Positions 56,601-64,000 of a DNA stretch of 64,000 bases are shown in pieces. The DNA comes from Dromaius novaehollandiae (Eukaryota > Chordata > Aves > Casuariiformes > Dromaiidae), in NCBI RefSeq assembly GCF_036370855.1, contig NC_088098.1, forward strand, positions 207,205,773-207,269,772, read 5' to 3'. Both the position numbers and the translations under genes were made by a program. Positions within the stretch are counted from its first letter, which is position 1. Each line of letters opens with the position of its first letter. A model generated the notes under the pieces. It searched no databases. It was given only the letters and a program-made list of their open reading frames with translations, and was not told where the DNA came from.

Positions 56601-58026
56601 CCAGCATTACCCTGCAAGGTTGTAAAGCAGCTCAAATTCAAGGAGCAGGTGACCAGCCTCAACATACCGCTGAGGTATCCTCACTCCAAAACCCAGAAGT
56701 CTGAAAATCCTTCTCCCAAGCACCTACTTCTGACAGCTCATAAACGACAAAGAAACGTTATTGCAAAGCACTCCAAGCATTGGGAACTGCAGCGTTGCAC
56801 ATGGACAGTCCTCAAGGCACAGCTCAGCATGCTGCTTATGCTTAAGGCTGACCAGCGTTGCGACACAAAACCATACCGCAAGGAGAAGGCAGGCAACGCT
56901 GCCTACAGATGTAGCGGCTGAGCTGCTGGTGGCCTTGCTCCAGAGGTGTTAGAGAATGACACCAAAGCGGTCAAATTACCTCTACGATTTGGATATTCAT
57001 CAAGGAAGAGGAGGGAATGGGGAAAGAGAGGAAAAGGCCAATCCTGAATGCCCAACACATGGATAAAGCAGACTGTGAGCAGACACGGTCTGCTCCAGGA
57101 GAGCTGTGCTCCCTCCTGCGCACTGCCCATAGCCCAAACGAACCTGTTGCTCTAGTCCCAACAACACAGGGACACGGGGCGCTTTGGGGAGGGTGGTGGA
57201 AACCGCTCCTCACGCACTCACACCGCAGCCTCCGCCTGAGGCCCAGGGCACCCTGCAGGCAGGTGGGTGCTGAGCTCTGGCCCTGTGAGGGCTTCAGCTA
57301 CTGAGTCTTCATTCAAAGGGCTGAAGGCTCCCACCCTTGGGGGGGGCTGAAGCACCAGGCAGAGTTAATCCCCCCCACAAATTCAGGAGAGGCAGCAGGT
57401 GAGCATCCAAAGCCATGTTCAAATGTCCCCCCGCGCGGGTCACCTCGACACCCGGGGTGTGCAGCGATGTCCACCTCCAGGGCGCGGGACACGGCGGCCG
57501 AGGGAGGTCGGGATCCCGTGTCCACCACAAAAGACACCCCCGGGCCGGGGGGTCCAGATGCTCCTTCAGCACCACCATGTCCCCACTCCCACCACCCCCC
57601 AGGCACCACCAAACCCCGGCCAGGTGCCGGGCTGCCCGGGGAGCCGGGCCCGCCTCGCCAGGGCACACGCAAGCCGCACGCCCCGCCGTGTCCCCAGGGC
57701 CACCACGGGGGGCCCCAACGCCCCGGGGTCACCCGGCTCCGCCAGCCCGCCCTCCTCCTCCTCCTCCTCCTCCCCCGGGCCGGGCCCCGCCGCCCCCGCC
57801 GGCGCCCGGGTCTGGGTCTGGGTCTGGGCGGGAGGTGCCGGTTACCGATGGAGACCTCCTGGGCGAAGGCCAGGGAGATGAGGAGCAGCGGCAGCCCCAC
57901 GGCGATGCAGGTGACGATCTTGTCCAGCGCCAGCTCCAGCCGCAGCCCCTTGTAGCGCGTCTCCGGCGGCTCCTTCAGCAGGAAGTCGGAGAAGACGTAC
58001 TCGGTGGCGATGTGCGCGATGGCCAT
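30802..58026 (-). CDS. PANX1: PANX1, pannexin-1 channel
   Basis: Five coding exons on the - strand (57846-58026, 46500-46639, 35457-35680, 33764-34425, 30802-30878) join in frame to 427 residues; human PANX1 has 426. Pannexin-1 forms a heptameric plasma-membrane pore that releases ATP. Visible features are a start in a strong GCCATGG context, membrane spans near 38-58, 108-127, 214-236 and 268-293, and the pore-lining W74-R75 pair. The four extracellular cysteines are C66, C84, C246 and C265. A glycosylation sequon lies at N255 (NDT). A caspase-type DTVD site at 375-378 corresponds to the human C-terminal cleavage site that opens the channel in apoptosis. The protein ends RQRLTDSSC, close to the human end. 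All key residues are present and the frame is intact. The gene lies tail to tail with GPR83 and in tandem with HEPHL1. Exon 1 lies in a CpG island, suggesting broad expression. Confidence 0.97.
31384..32016 (-). mobile_element. CR1 LINE, 5'-truncated 3' end with reverse-transcriptase tail
   Basis: The - strand carries an uninterrupted frame down to 31460 that encodes the C-terminal part of a CR1 ORF2 protein ([18 protein letters not shown], then [13 protein letters not shown]). A short 3' UTR follows, ending in the typical CR1 terminus with an ATTCTGTGAT-like tail at 31384. It is truncated at about 32016, as is usual for CR1. The open frame suggests a younger copy than the others here. It lies in PANX1 intron 4, in the sense direction. 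Confidence 0.93.
33240..33256. repeat. Poly-T run of 17
   Basis: A homopolymer tract inside PANX1 intron 4. Confidence 0.95.
33764..34425 (-). CDS. PANX1: PANX1 exon 4
   Basis: It encodes from the last base of codon 182 to codon 402 and the first base of 403: the second extracellular loop with C246, C265 and N255, TM3-TM4, and the cytoplasmic tail with DTVD 375-378. Acceptor CTTTTTCAG; donor GTAAGG. Read-through of the donor would add [19 protein letters not shown] after residue 404 and then stop. Confidence 0.96.
34426..35456 (-). other. PANX1 intron 3
   Basis: A 1.0-kb AT-rich intron with a T-rich stretch near 35020-35040 on the + strand. No gene recognised. Confidence 0.85.
35457..35680 (-). 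CDS. PANX1: PANX1 exon 3
   Basis: It encodes residues 108-181 plus two bases of codon 182: TM2 ([19 protein letters not shown]) and the intracellular loop with [19 protein letters not shown]. Acceptor CTTCTAG; donor GTAAGA. Confidence 0.96.
36720..38440. other. Pyrimidine-rich block inside PANX1 intron 2
   Basis: The + strand is CT-rich and clearly less AT-rich than the flanking intron, with few stops in several frames but no protein motif. It may be an old unrecognised repeat. Confidence 0.3.
37361..37376. repeat. Poly-T run of 16
   Basis: A homopolymer within the pyrimidine-rich block. Confidence 0.95.
46500..46639 (-). CDS. PANX1: PANX1 exon 2
   Basis: It completes G61 and encodes 62-107: the first extracellular loop with C66, W74-R75 and C84, ending PLWLHK. 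Acceptor GTTTTGCAG; donor GTATGT. Confidence 0.96.
48842..48870. repeat. Three tandem GGGAAC-containing units
   Basis: GGGAACC/T followed by TT repeats three times, with periods of 10 and 9 bp. Confidence 0.8.
49261..49312. repeat. Alternating purine-pyrimidine tract
   Basis: Interrupted ACAT/GTAT and CA units around GATATATATGTGCACAC. The tract is short and has no coding meaning. Confidence 0.7.
50651..50679. repeat. (TG)n microsatellite, 29 bp
   Basis: An uninterrupted run of TG dinucleotides. Confidence 0.98.
50775..50841. repeat. Imperfect 26-bp duplication, 41-bp period
   Basis: AGACATCAGAAGGGAAGTGT and onward at 50775-50800 recurs with two substitutions at 50816-50841. Confidence 0.85.
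52165..52207. repeat. Tandem 21/22-bp duplication
   Basis: TCTATAGATTTGA followed by a GGCTGC end occurs at 52165-52185 and again, with a one-base length difference, at 52186-52207. Confidence 0.85.
52890..53470 (-). promoter_or_regulatory. Intronic CpG-rich patch, candidate alternative PANX1 promoter
   Basis: Many CpGs sit in an otherwise AT-rich intron. On the - strand, TATAAAAG (53241-53248) is followed about 120 nt downstream by a good donor, ACTG|GTGAGG (exon end 53120). A start near 53215 would give a non-coding first exon of about 95 nt. It could splice to PANX1 exon 2 or to another exon. Splicing a non-coding exon straight to exon 2 would remove the N-terminus and TM1. The inference comes from composition and motifs only. 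Confidence 0.35.
53241..53248 (-). promoter_or_regulatory. TATA box in PANX1 intron 1
   Basis: TATAAAAG on the - strand, within the CpG-rich patch and in the PANX1 sense direction. Confidence 0.35.
57846..58026 (-). CDS. PANX1: PANX1 exon 1 (coding part)
   Basis: It encodes residues 1-60 and one base of codon 61: the amphipathic N-terminus [19 protein letters not shown] and TM1. The start is at 58026 in a strong GCCATGG context; donor GTAACC. The frame that continues past the donor is intron. Confidence 0.97.
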
Positions 58027-58057
58027 GGCGGGCGCGGCGCCGCGCGGCTCCGCAGCG

Positions 58058-58091
58058 CCCCCGCGGCCCGGCCCGGCCCGGCCCGGCCCCC
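58058..58091 (-). promoter_or_regulatory. GGGCC array in PANX1 leader, G-quadruplex potential
   Basis: Six C-runs of three to five bases on the + strand are separated by two to four bases. On the PANX1 sense strand they form successive GGG runs. The array lies 31 nt upstream of the ATG. Whether it is in the mRNA or just upstream depends on the unknown start site. Confidence 0.5.
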
Positions 58092-58227
58092 ACCGCCTCC
58101 CGGCACCGCGGGGCGGCGGCAGCGGGGGTCGCCTCCCCCCGCCGGCGTCAGCGCCGGGCCAGGCCCGGCTGCGGCAGGGTCGGGTAGGCCAGGGCCGTGC
58201 CCGGGCGGGTTGTGAGCGCCTCCGCGG

Positions 58228-60110
58228 ATGGAGCCTCCCCGACCTCCCTGGGCAGCCTGTTCCGCTCTTTCATCGTTCCCACGGTGAAAAAGCTTTTCTC
58301 TTGCATTTAAGTGGAGTTTCCCGCGTTTCAGTGCGTGCCTCTTGTCCTCTCACTGGCACCCCAGAGAAGAGCCTGGCTGCACCATTTTACTCTCCGATCA
58401 GCCGTTTCTACACATCGGTAGGATCCCGCTGAGCCTCTCCAGGCTGAACGGCCCCAGCCCCAGCCTTTCCTCACGTGTCAGCTGCTCCAAGCACTGTAGC
58501 CATCTTCTCCACCCGGAGTGTTTGGTGTCCGCATCTCTGGTTGCTTTCTGTGGGAGCCAGTGAGGGGCCGTTATGTTTAATAAGCCCTGACTATTCCCCC
58601 TCCCCTATATATTTTTTCGGTTTCTTTTTGGACCTCTGTAAGCCCCGAGCATCCTCAACCCCATCAGACCAGGAGTCACGGAGGTGACTGTCTACCCTGC
58701 AAAGAGCCACCCCTGTTGCTGCGCTTTGCACGTGCCGCTTGCCTGGCTCATGGGCAGCCCATAAAGCTTCTGCGAAAAGGGACAAATTACTCCTTCCTGC
58801 ACACAACTGTCATTCTATAAAACCGCTATCCTGTCTGCTTTCAGTTGTCCTTCCTATGCTGCCAAGCCCTAATCCAAGTAAATCATCCCTCATATGGAAA
58901 CCATCCTACAATTCTGACTCATTTTTGTGTTCATTTCTGTGCTCTTCTTGCACTTTTCCAGATAGGGTTGAGCAATACGGCTCAACCCCAGTCTACATGC
59001 AGGTGCACCATACATTTATGTAACAGTTCAATGATATTTCCTGGGTTGCTCTGATCTTAATTCCTAATGATTCCTAATATTCAGTTACCTTTCTGCCCAC
59101 TAATGAGCACTGAGCTAACATTGTCATAAAACTATTTTACCTCCAACCTCTCGTTTCTGAGCTACATATGGTGCATATAAGGCTAGGATTGCTTTTCTCC
59201 ACGAGTGCTACTTTTGATTTATCAGTACTAAATTTTATCTTTTTATCACTAAGGCATTCAGTAGCACAAGGTTCTTCTGCAGCTTTCTACACTCCACAAT
59301 CATTTCTCATGCTACATGTAGTTATGGTGGTCACTAAACGTTGTCGCCGTTTTCCACATCACTTACAAATACAGGGAACAGCATGGATCCTTGCAGCACT
59401 CCATGAGTGACTTCCACTCATGTGAAAGCGGCTACTTATTCCTGTCTTTTAACCAGTTATTTAGCTTGTGAGAACTCTTCCTCTCATTGCATGGTGATTT
59501 CATTTCTTTAAAAAGTTCTGACTAAGGACCTTCTTAAATGTCTTATGGAGACGTAAGCAGGCTATATTCATCCAGGTCTCTTATCTACACACCGAGCCTT
59601 TCAAAAACCTATTTGGGGTACAGTTTCCTTTAACAAAAATATGTTGATTTTTCCATCATCTGTTTTGTTCCTTTGACCACTTTTCTGTTTTTTAGAATAG
59701 TTTCTACCAGCTTGTATTGTGTGGGTGTCAGGGCTACTCATTATAGTCCCCCAGGTCTCCTCTGGAAAGATTTTAAAAGGTTGGTATTACATTTGTCACC
59801 TTCGGAGCTTTTGGTACTGAGACAGTTTCAACTGCTACAGAGGTTAGCAGTGCAGTTACTTCATACTCGAAGGCCTTTAGCACGCCAGGAGAGGACTGTC
59901 TCCTCCTGCTGAATGGTGGCTGTTCGTTCTGTTGCTTTGTTCTCTCCTCCACTGGTGCTTCAGTCTGATACAGATGTGACCCTTTGATACAGATGTTCTC
60001 CCAGCTTCCCCATGCTGAACATAGATTCAAAAACGCATTTCCATTTTCTGCCTTCGGCGTGTTTTTTCTGAGTTCTCCTCCTTTGTTATGATGTTTGATT
60101 GGTCCCACAG
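58228..60110 (-). mobile_element. Ancient CR1-like LINE relic upstream of PANX1
   Basis: Read on the + strand, the segment follows the reverse-complemented CR1 order over about 1.9 kb. It starts with GACCTCCCTGGGCAGCCTGT near 58241, then GAGCCTCTCCAGGCTGAACG near 58432. Further on come CAGGGAACAGCATGGATCC near 59373 and a TAGAATAGTTTCTACCAGC-like stretch near 59694. It is heavily diverged with many stops, and the 3' tail is missing. The left end is about 200 bp upstream of the PANX1 start codon. The right limit is approximate. Confidence 0.65.
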
Positions 60111-61955
60111 GCTTTTCCCACTCCTCATGTCTGGGATACGTGCTATTTGGAGAGTTTATTTGGGATCCCACCTGAAGATGCACAGCTGTGCTCGTCTAGC
60201 AAAAGACCTCGCCAGCTTTCCAGGATGAGGCTGGCCACGCGGTCCCCACGCTGGGCACCGTGCAGGCAGGCGATGCTGAACACCAGCATTCGTGCTTTCC
60301 ATGGCAGGCTGTCGTCTGTGCAAGCAGCACAAGACTTCCTGAGTCCTTGAGGACCTTTGGACTCTTCGTTCCTGTTTCACAAGCACCGTCCAGTAATATG
60401 CCAGATAAATAAACTGTGCCAGAAGATTCATGCGAATAACCAGATTTTTATCATCAATGTAGTCAAAATATATTTATGATTCTGTTTTAAAAAGTCATAC
60501 ACATTAGCTACTCCAAAAGGAAAGTACCAAATAATTTGCTTTATTAACAGTGCATGTTTAAGTAAAGGCTACGTATACAGTAAGCAAATGTTCTGTACGC
60601 ATAATGTTTTTGCACAGAATAGGAACTTCGATGCTAGTGTTTCCATAAAACAGAAAGTTAAAAGGGTTTAGAGTATCCGTCCTTGTCTGCTTGAAGAGCA
60701 GATTTATAAAGCAATTGTGGAAGTGCTTATTGCTATGATGTAACTCCAGTTTGGGCTCAGTCCTGCAGTTCCGCCTCGTGCGCTTTGTGGCTGTGGTGTG
60801 TGTGTGCTTTTACATAACTGAGGAAAACAAAGGATTAGTAAATCACTGAGAAGCACCCATGAAACTTCTGGGTATTGGCCACCTGGGCATTCATCTGGAG
60901 CACCATTAAGCTGCATAAAGAGTGATGGACAGTGCAGTTACCTACGTTTGAACATATTTCAAAATATGGAACTGGAAAAAATAAAATAAAAAACACCAAC
61001 TTGAATTTACTTTGGAAGTCAAACTTGGATAAAGAGTTTCACAGATTGAAGAATGTGTTTGTTCTGGAGTTCCTCTGCAAGAGCTGTAGGTGACGTAAGC
61101 AGCTGGCTTGCAAGAATAAACATTATCTAATTAAAAATGAGCTATAAAAATTCAAGTATCACTAGGTACAGCCTGATTCTGCCAGTCTTCCTCACAAGGC
61201 AGTGGTCAGCCTCGTGGTGGTTTCATTAAAATTTGGGACTGAAGCACTACTTGGTGTAAAGAAGAGTTGCAGAATCAGGAGCACAATGAGCAGCAATTAC
61301 AAAATCAAATAACTTTTTCATTGTTTGCTCAGGGCTAGATTTTTAAAGGGATTAACAAAAGCAATTAGGAACTAACACCCACTGAACTTGGGTGCTAAGC
61401 TATATCGCATCTAAATACCTTTAAAAATCTGTCCCCAGTGCACAGTTTCCTCATTCAATAGGGCAAAAAGCAGAATCTCTTAAATGTCATTAGACTCCTT
61501 GAGCTCGGTTCTGCTCTTGGCCCGGTGTAAGTCCGGTTTCCCTTTGGAAAACCATGGGGAGTTGCAGATTTACATCCGTGCTTTCGGAAACCAGCACGCT
61601 TAAAGCAGTCACTTGTAATACTAACTAGTGTGAACCCAGTGCCCATCTCGGAGCACATGGTTACAATTCTGCCCTCTCCTTCCTCCCACAAAAATCCTTT
61701 GCACCTGGTGCGTTTGCCAAAAGGCGTGGTGCTTCCCTGCATAATTGGATCTTGGGCAAAGCTCAAGTGAACTTCAGGGGAGCAGAAACAGAGAGGAGTG
61801 GTGTATGGCTTGTGGAGTTTAACCCTATGGCTCACGTTCACTCTTGTGAGTGCTGGCTACAGGACAGGACCATCAACATACGTCTCGCTTCAGTTTTATT
61901 AGCAGCATACAACGAAATCCAGTGCAGCTCTGTGAACGATGCTGGAAGAGGGAAT
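60111..61955. other. Intergenic between HEPHL1 3' end and PANX1 upstream region
   Basis: AT-rich, with no exon recognised. HEPHL1 3' UTR occupies an unknown part at the right. AATAAA on the - strand occurs at 61895-61900 and 60540-60545. Confidence 0.5.
61895..61900 (-). terminator. Candidate HEPHL1 polyadenylation signal
   Basis: AATAAA on the - strand, 55 nt after the stop codon. If used, the 3' UTR would be under 100 nt. Confidence 0.3.
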
Positions 61956-62158
61956 TTACAGGGAATCCGTCAGAAGTGGGCTTTTGTCATGCAGAGCACT
62001 ATAATAGATCTTGCTCTCTTGGCGTGTAAGGAGGCAGAAGAAGATTAATATTGTTGTCAGTAGAACAAGTCCAATGAAAAAAAAGGCTGTGAATATCAAG
62101 CTTGCTTCTCTGGGGTTCAAAGTTTTGCCAAAAATGTTGACTCCTTCTCTGTCATAAC
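61956..62158 (-). CDS. HEPHL1: HEPHL1 last coding exon
   Basis: Acceptor GTTTGACAG; enters in phase 1. It encodes GYDREGVNIFGKTLNPREAS, the membrane span, and a tail with YSAL and DKSPLL, then TAA at 61956-61958. Confidence 0.8.
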
Positions 62159-63537
62159 CTGTCAAACAAGAAATAGTTTATGAGAAATCTAAGCATCAAT
62201 CTGATGAGTTTTATATGCTGTTTTTAAAAATCCATACCCTCTGTAGTGGTGCTGTTTTTCGTAGTAATAGTATCATATACAGCAGTTGTGAGTCCACCTT
62301 CTAAAGGAACTTTACGCACTGTGTAGGGAAAGAAAAAGCTTAGTTAAGTTGAAAGCCTTATTAAACAGATTTTTGCATTCTGGAACTATAGCATGACCTA
62401 ATTCCTTCTACCTTGGAAATCTGGATAGAAATTCTGATTAGATCAGCACAGGTTTTAACAGATTGCTGTGGGGAGCTCTAGGGGCAAAGTTCCCCCTCCC
62501 CATGGAGATCTCTGTTACTTGAATTCTGCATTTGCCTGTCCATTTGAAGTTTGACAGCCAGAACAAATATGAGGTATACAATAGATTCACCTTCTCCAAG
62601 GAAGGAGTGTTTTGGTGACATCTGGCATTATGCTCACCGCACTGGTGCTACAGGAGCAGAGGCAGGAGGGCGCCTGCCAGGTGCTGCGGCAGCCGCTGCG
62701 GAGGAGCGTAGCAGGCACTGACTGTGCTGTGCAGCCGGGGACCCAGTAGGGAGCCACTGGACCCAAAAACTCACCTGGTGAAATTATGTGATGTAGAGAG
62801 GCCCACAATGCACTTTTGGCTTTACTTGCAAGTGAGCAAGGGACCAGCACCACCCAAAAGGTAACCTTGCCCCTGACAGCAAAGCGTTTTCCACTTTCCT
62901 CGGTCAAAGAATCACCTACTTTTCGGACCAAAGGGAAGGCTGAGCAACCGTTTTCTGTAACATTGTACCTCAGTTGGTCCCTGCCCATGCAGGAAGGCGC
63001 TCGAGTATCCCTGTGGGCAGGCAGAAAGGAACCAGCAGCATGCCTGTCTGCAGGCACTACTGCTTACTGCAGGCAGTGGGGGGCTACAGCTGCTAAAAAA
63101 TAGCTTGATGTTGTCTTCTGCATCACCTACAGGTGGTCTACAGCCTGCCACTGTCTTAGAAGGCCTCTTGTGAAGCACCAGCTGTTGTTAGAGGTGTTTT
63201 CCCTGTCCCTAGATGATGCTAATTGGCCATGGCAATGCAGTATTTTACAGGCAATGCAGTATTTACACCATCCAGGGCGCAGGGCTGACATTAGCCATCA
63301 CCCTTTCCTGCCTGCCTTTTGTCTGAATTGCTGTGATACCACTGCAGAGCCCTAAGGCAGTATTTCTGCTACTGCACCTGATTTATTGATGGTATAGGTT
63401 GTTTCCATGCCAGCGTGGATGTGATCGGCTACGTGACAGTGCAGAAGCCATGTTCCAGGGTTTTCTGCTACAAGTTCAACCGTCTGGAAAGTCCCAGGAA
63501 AAAGGTCATACACGTCTCCTCTGTGGTCCTTATCTGT
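61956..63537 (-). CDS. HEPHL1: HEPHL1 (zyklopen), 3' end: last three coding exons
   Basis: Three - strand exons (63378-63537, 62238-62318, 61956-62158) join in frame. The first encodes the end of the last cupredoxin domain, DLFPGTFQTVEL and HCHVADHIHAGMETTY. That is the HCHxxxHxxxGM signature, whose Cys, His and Met ligate type 1 copper and whose flanking His residues serve the trinuclear site. The second is a Ser/Thr-rich linker with an NST sequon. The third holds a membrane span (IFTAFFFIGLVLLTTILIF) and a 20-odd residue cytoplasmic tail ending LLTDSL. A membrane anchor excludes ceruloplasmin. Position next to PANX1 favours HEPHL1 over the X-linked-type paralogue HEPH. The product would oxidise ferrous iron at the cell surface. 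Most of the gene lies right of the window. Confidence 0.8.
62159..62237 (-). other. HEPHL1 last intron
   Basis: Only 79 nt, GTATGG to GACAG on the - strand. Confidence 0.75.
62238..62318 (-). CDS. HEPHL1: HEPHL1 penultimate coding exon
   Basis: An 81-nt exon with acceptor CCCTACACAG and donor GTATGG. It encodes RKVPLEGGLTTAV and a Thr-rich stretch with one NST sequon, acting as a juxtamembrane linker. Confidence 0.8.
62319..63377 (-). other. HEPHL1 intron
   Basis: A 1.06-kb intron. It contains GC-richer sequence around 62.6-63.1 kb but no exon or repeat that I can name. Confidence 0.75.
63378..63537 (-). CDS. HEPHL1: HEPHL1 exon with C-terminal copper-site motif
   Basis: Acceptor CCTTGTCACAG on the - strand gives phase 0; donor GTGCAG, exit phase 1. 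It encodes TDKDHRGDVYDLFPGTF through TTYTINKS, including HCHVADHIHAGM. The frame continuing upstream of the acceptor is intronic. Confidence 0.83.
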
Positions 63538-64000
63538 CTGTGACAAGGCAAAATAAGCACTGTAAGAGTCTCGCCTTGCTCTGCTCAGAAACCCCCACGA
63601 CATACTGAGATATTCCAGCATGACTGTCAGCTCCTTGAGGCAGATGAAAAGCTTCTTGTTATAGGTTTGTACTGTGCCTCACATGGGGGGACTGAGGCCC
63701 ATGGGCACCTCTCATTTAATCAATTAATTAATTAGCAACAGAAGACTGCTCCTAAGGACTTAAGGTCTTAGTGGAGTGCATTTATTCATGTTTCGTAACA
63801 GGCTTATAGTAGTAGAAGCTTCACAGAATTTTGAATCGTTTTGTACTTTTTTCACATGCAAAACTTCTACCAATCTCAGCATCAGCCCAGGACTACGTGT
63901 GCAGGCTGCACAAACAGGCCAAAACCTGGAAGGCTTTGCACAAATTTCCCATCACATTGTAAAAATTTTACTTGGATTTATTTCACCAACCTTGAAGATG
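63538..64000 (-). other. HEPHL1 intron, continues past window
   Basis: No further HEPHL1 exon was recognised up to the right edge. Confidence 0.65.

Larger units (their letters stand above)
46640..57845 (-). other. PANX1 intron 1
   Basis: An 11.2-kb intron. It contains a GGGAAC tandem (48842-48870), an alternating purine-pyrimidine stretch (49261-49312), a TG microsatellite (50651-50679) and a CpG-rich patch (about 52.89-53.47 kb). No other gene recognised. Confidence 0.75.
57400..58230 (-). promoter_or_regulatory. PANX1 5' CpG island
   Basis: Very high GC and CpG density spans exon 1 and its flanks. It includes a CTC-trinucleotide run near 57750-57773 in the intron and pentamer repeats in the leader. 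There is no TATA box near the start codon. This fits a CpG-island housekeeping-type promoter. Long frames through it on both strands are by-products of GC content. Confidence 0.75.

Noticed and set aside
57313-57845. Long - strand frame continuing PANX1 exon 1 with Arg/Gly-rich sequence
   Set aside because: It reads through the GTAACC donor at 57845 into GC-rich intron. The conserved protein continues in the exon at 46639.
57399-58215. Long + strand frames with poly-Pro over the CpG island
   Set aside because: They are antisense to PANX1 exon 1. GC-rich DNA has few stop codons, and no splice or domain evidence supports a protein.

Overview
The window is vertebrate nuclear DNA and almost certainly from a bird. 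It has long AT-rich introns with canonical GT-AG splicing, CpG-rich promoter patches, and CR1 LINE copies as the main recognisable repeats. I recognise three orthologue-grade genes in one syntenic block: GPR83 (+ strand), PANX1 (- strand) and the 3' end of HEPHL1 (- strand). From memory of the human map, this is the reversed order of the human 11q21 segment HEPHL1-PANX1-GPR83. I cannot name the species.

Layout. About 1-3622 holds seven phase-compatible exons of a GC-rich, short-intron gene on the + strand. It enters from the left edge and I could not identify it. It is followed by a decayed DDE integrase fossil of Polinton/Maverick type (about 3688-4397) and an AATAAA signal at 4473. GPR83 covers 5840-10253 in four coding exons (423 aa), with a TATA box at 5596 and two upstream ORFs. 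About 10254-12940 is its probable 3' UTR. About 12.9-28.3 kb is gene-free as far as I can see. It holds a GC-rich segment resembling a solo LTR (about 15.56-16.13 kb), an old CR1 fragment (about 16.57-17.26 kb) and a GC/CpG-rich patch (about 20.5-20.87 kb).

PANX1 runs leftward from its start codon at 58026 to its stop at 30802 in five coding exons (427 aa). A long AT-rich 3' UTR probably follows toward 28.3 kb. Intron 4 carries a fairly young 5'-truncated CR1. Intron 1 carries a second CpG-rich patch (about 52.9-53.5 kb) with a TATA box and a splice donor on the PANX1 strand, which is a candidate alternative promoter. The PANX1 5' leader has a C-run/G-run array with G-quadruplex potential, and an ancient CR1 about 1.9 kb long begins only about 200 bp upstream of the start codon. 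The last three HEPHL1 exons (61956-63537) encode the terminal copper-site segment, a linker, a membrane span and a short cytoplasmic tail.

The three named genes do not form a pathway: GPR83 is a G-protein coupled receptor, PANX1 a large-pore ATP-release channel and HEPHL1 a multicopper ferroxidase. Their adjacency reflects conserved synteny. The items most worth a second look are the unidentified left-hand gene with the integrase fossil in its presumed 3' UTR, the intronic PANX1 promoter candidate, the PANX1 5' leader G-run array and the sorting motifs in the HEPHL1 tail.
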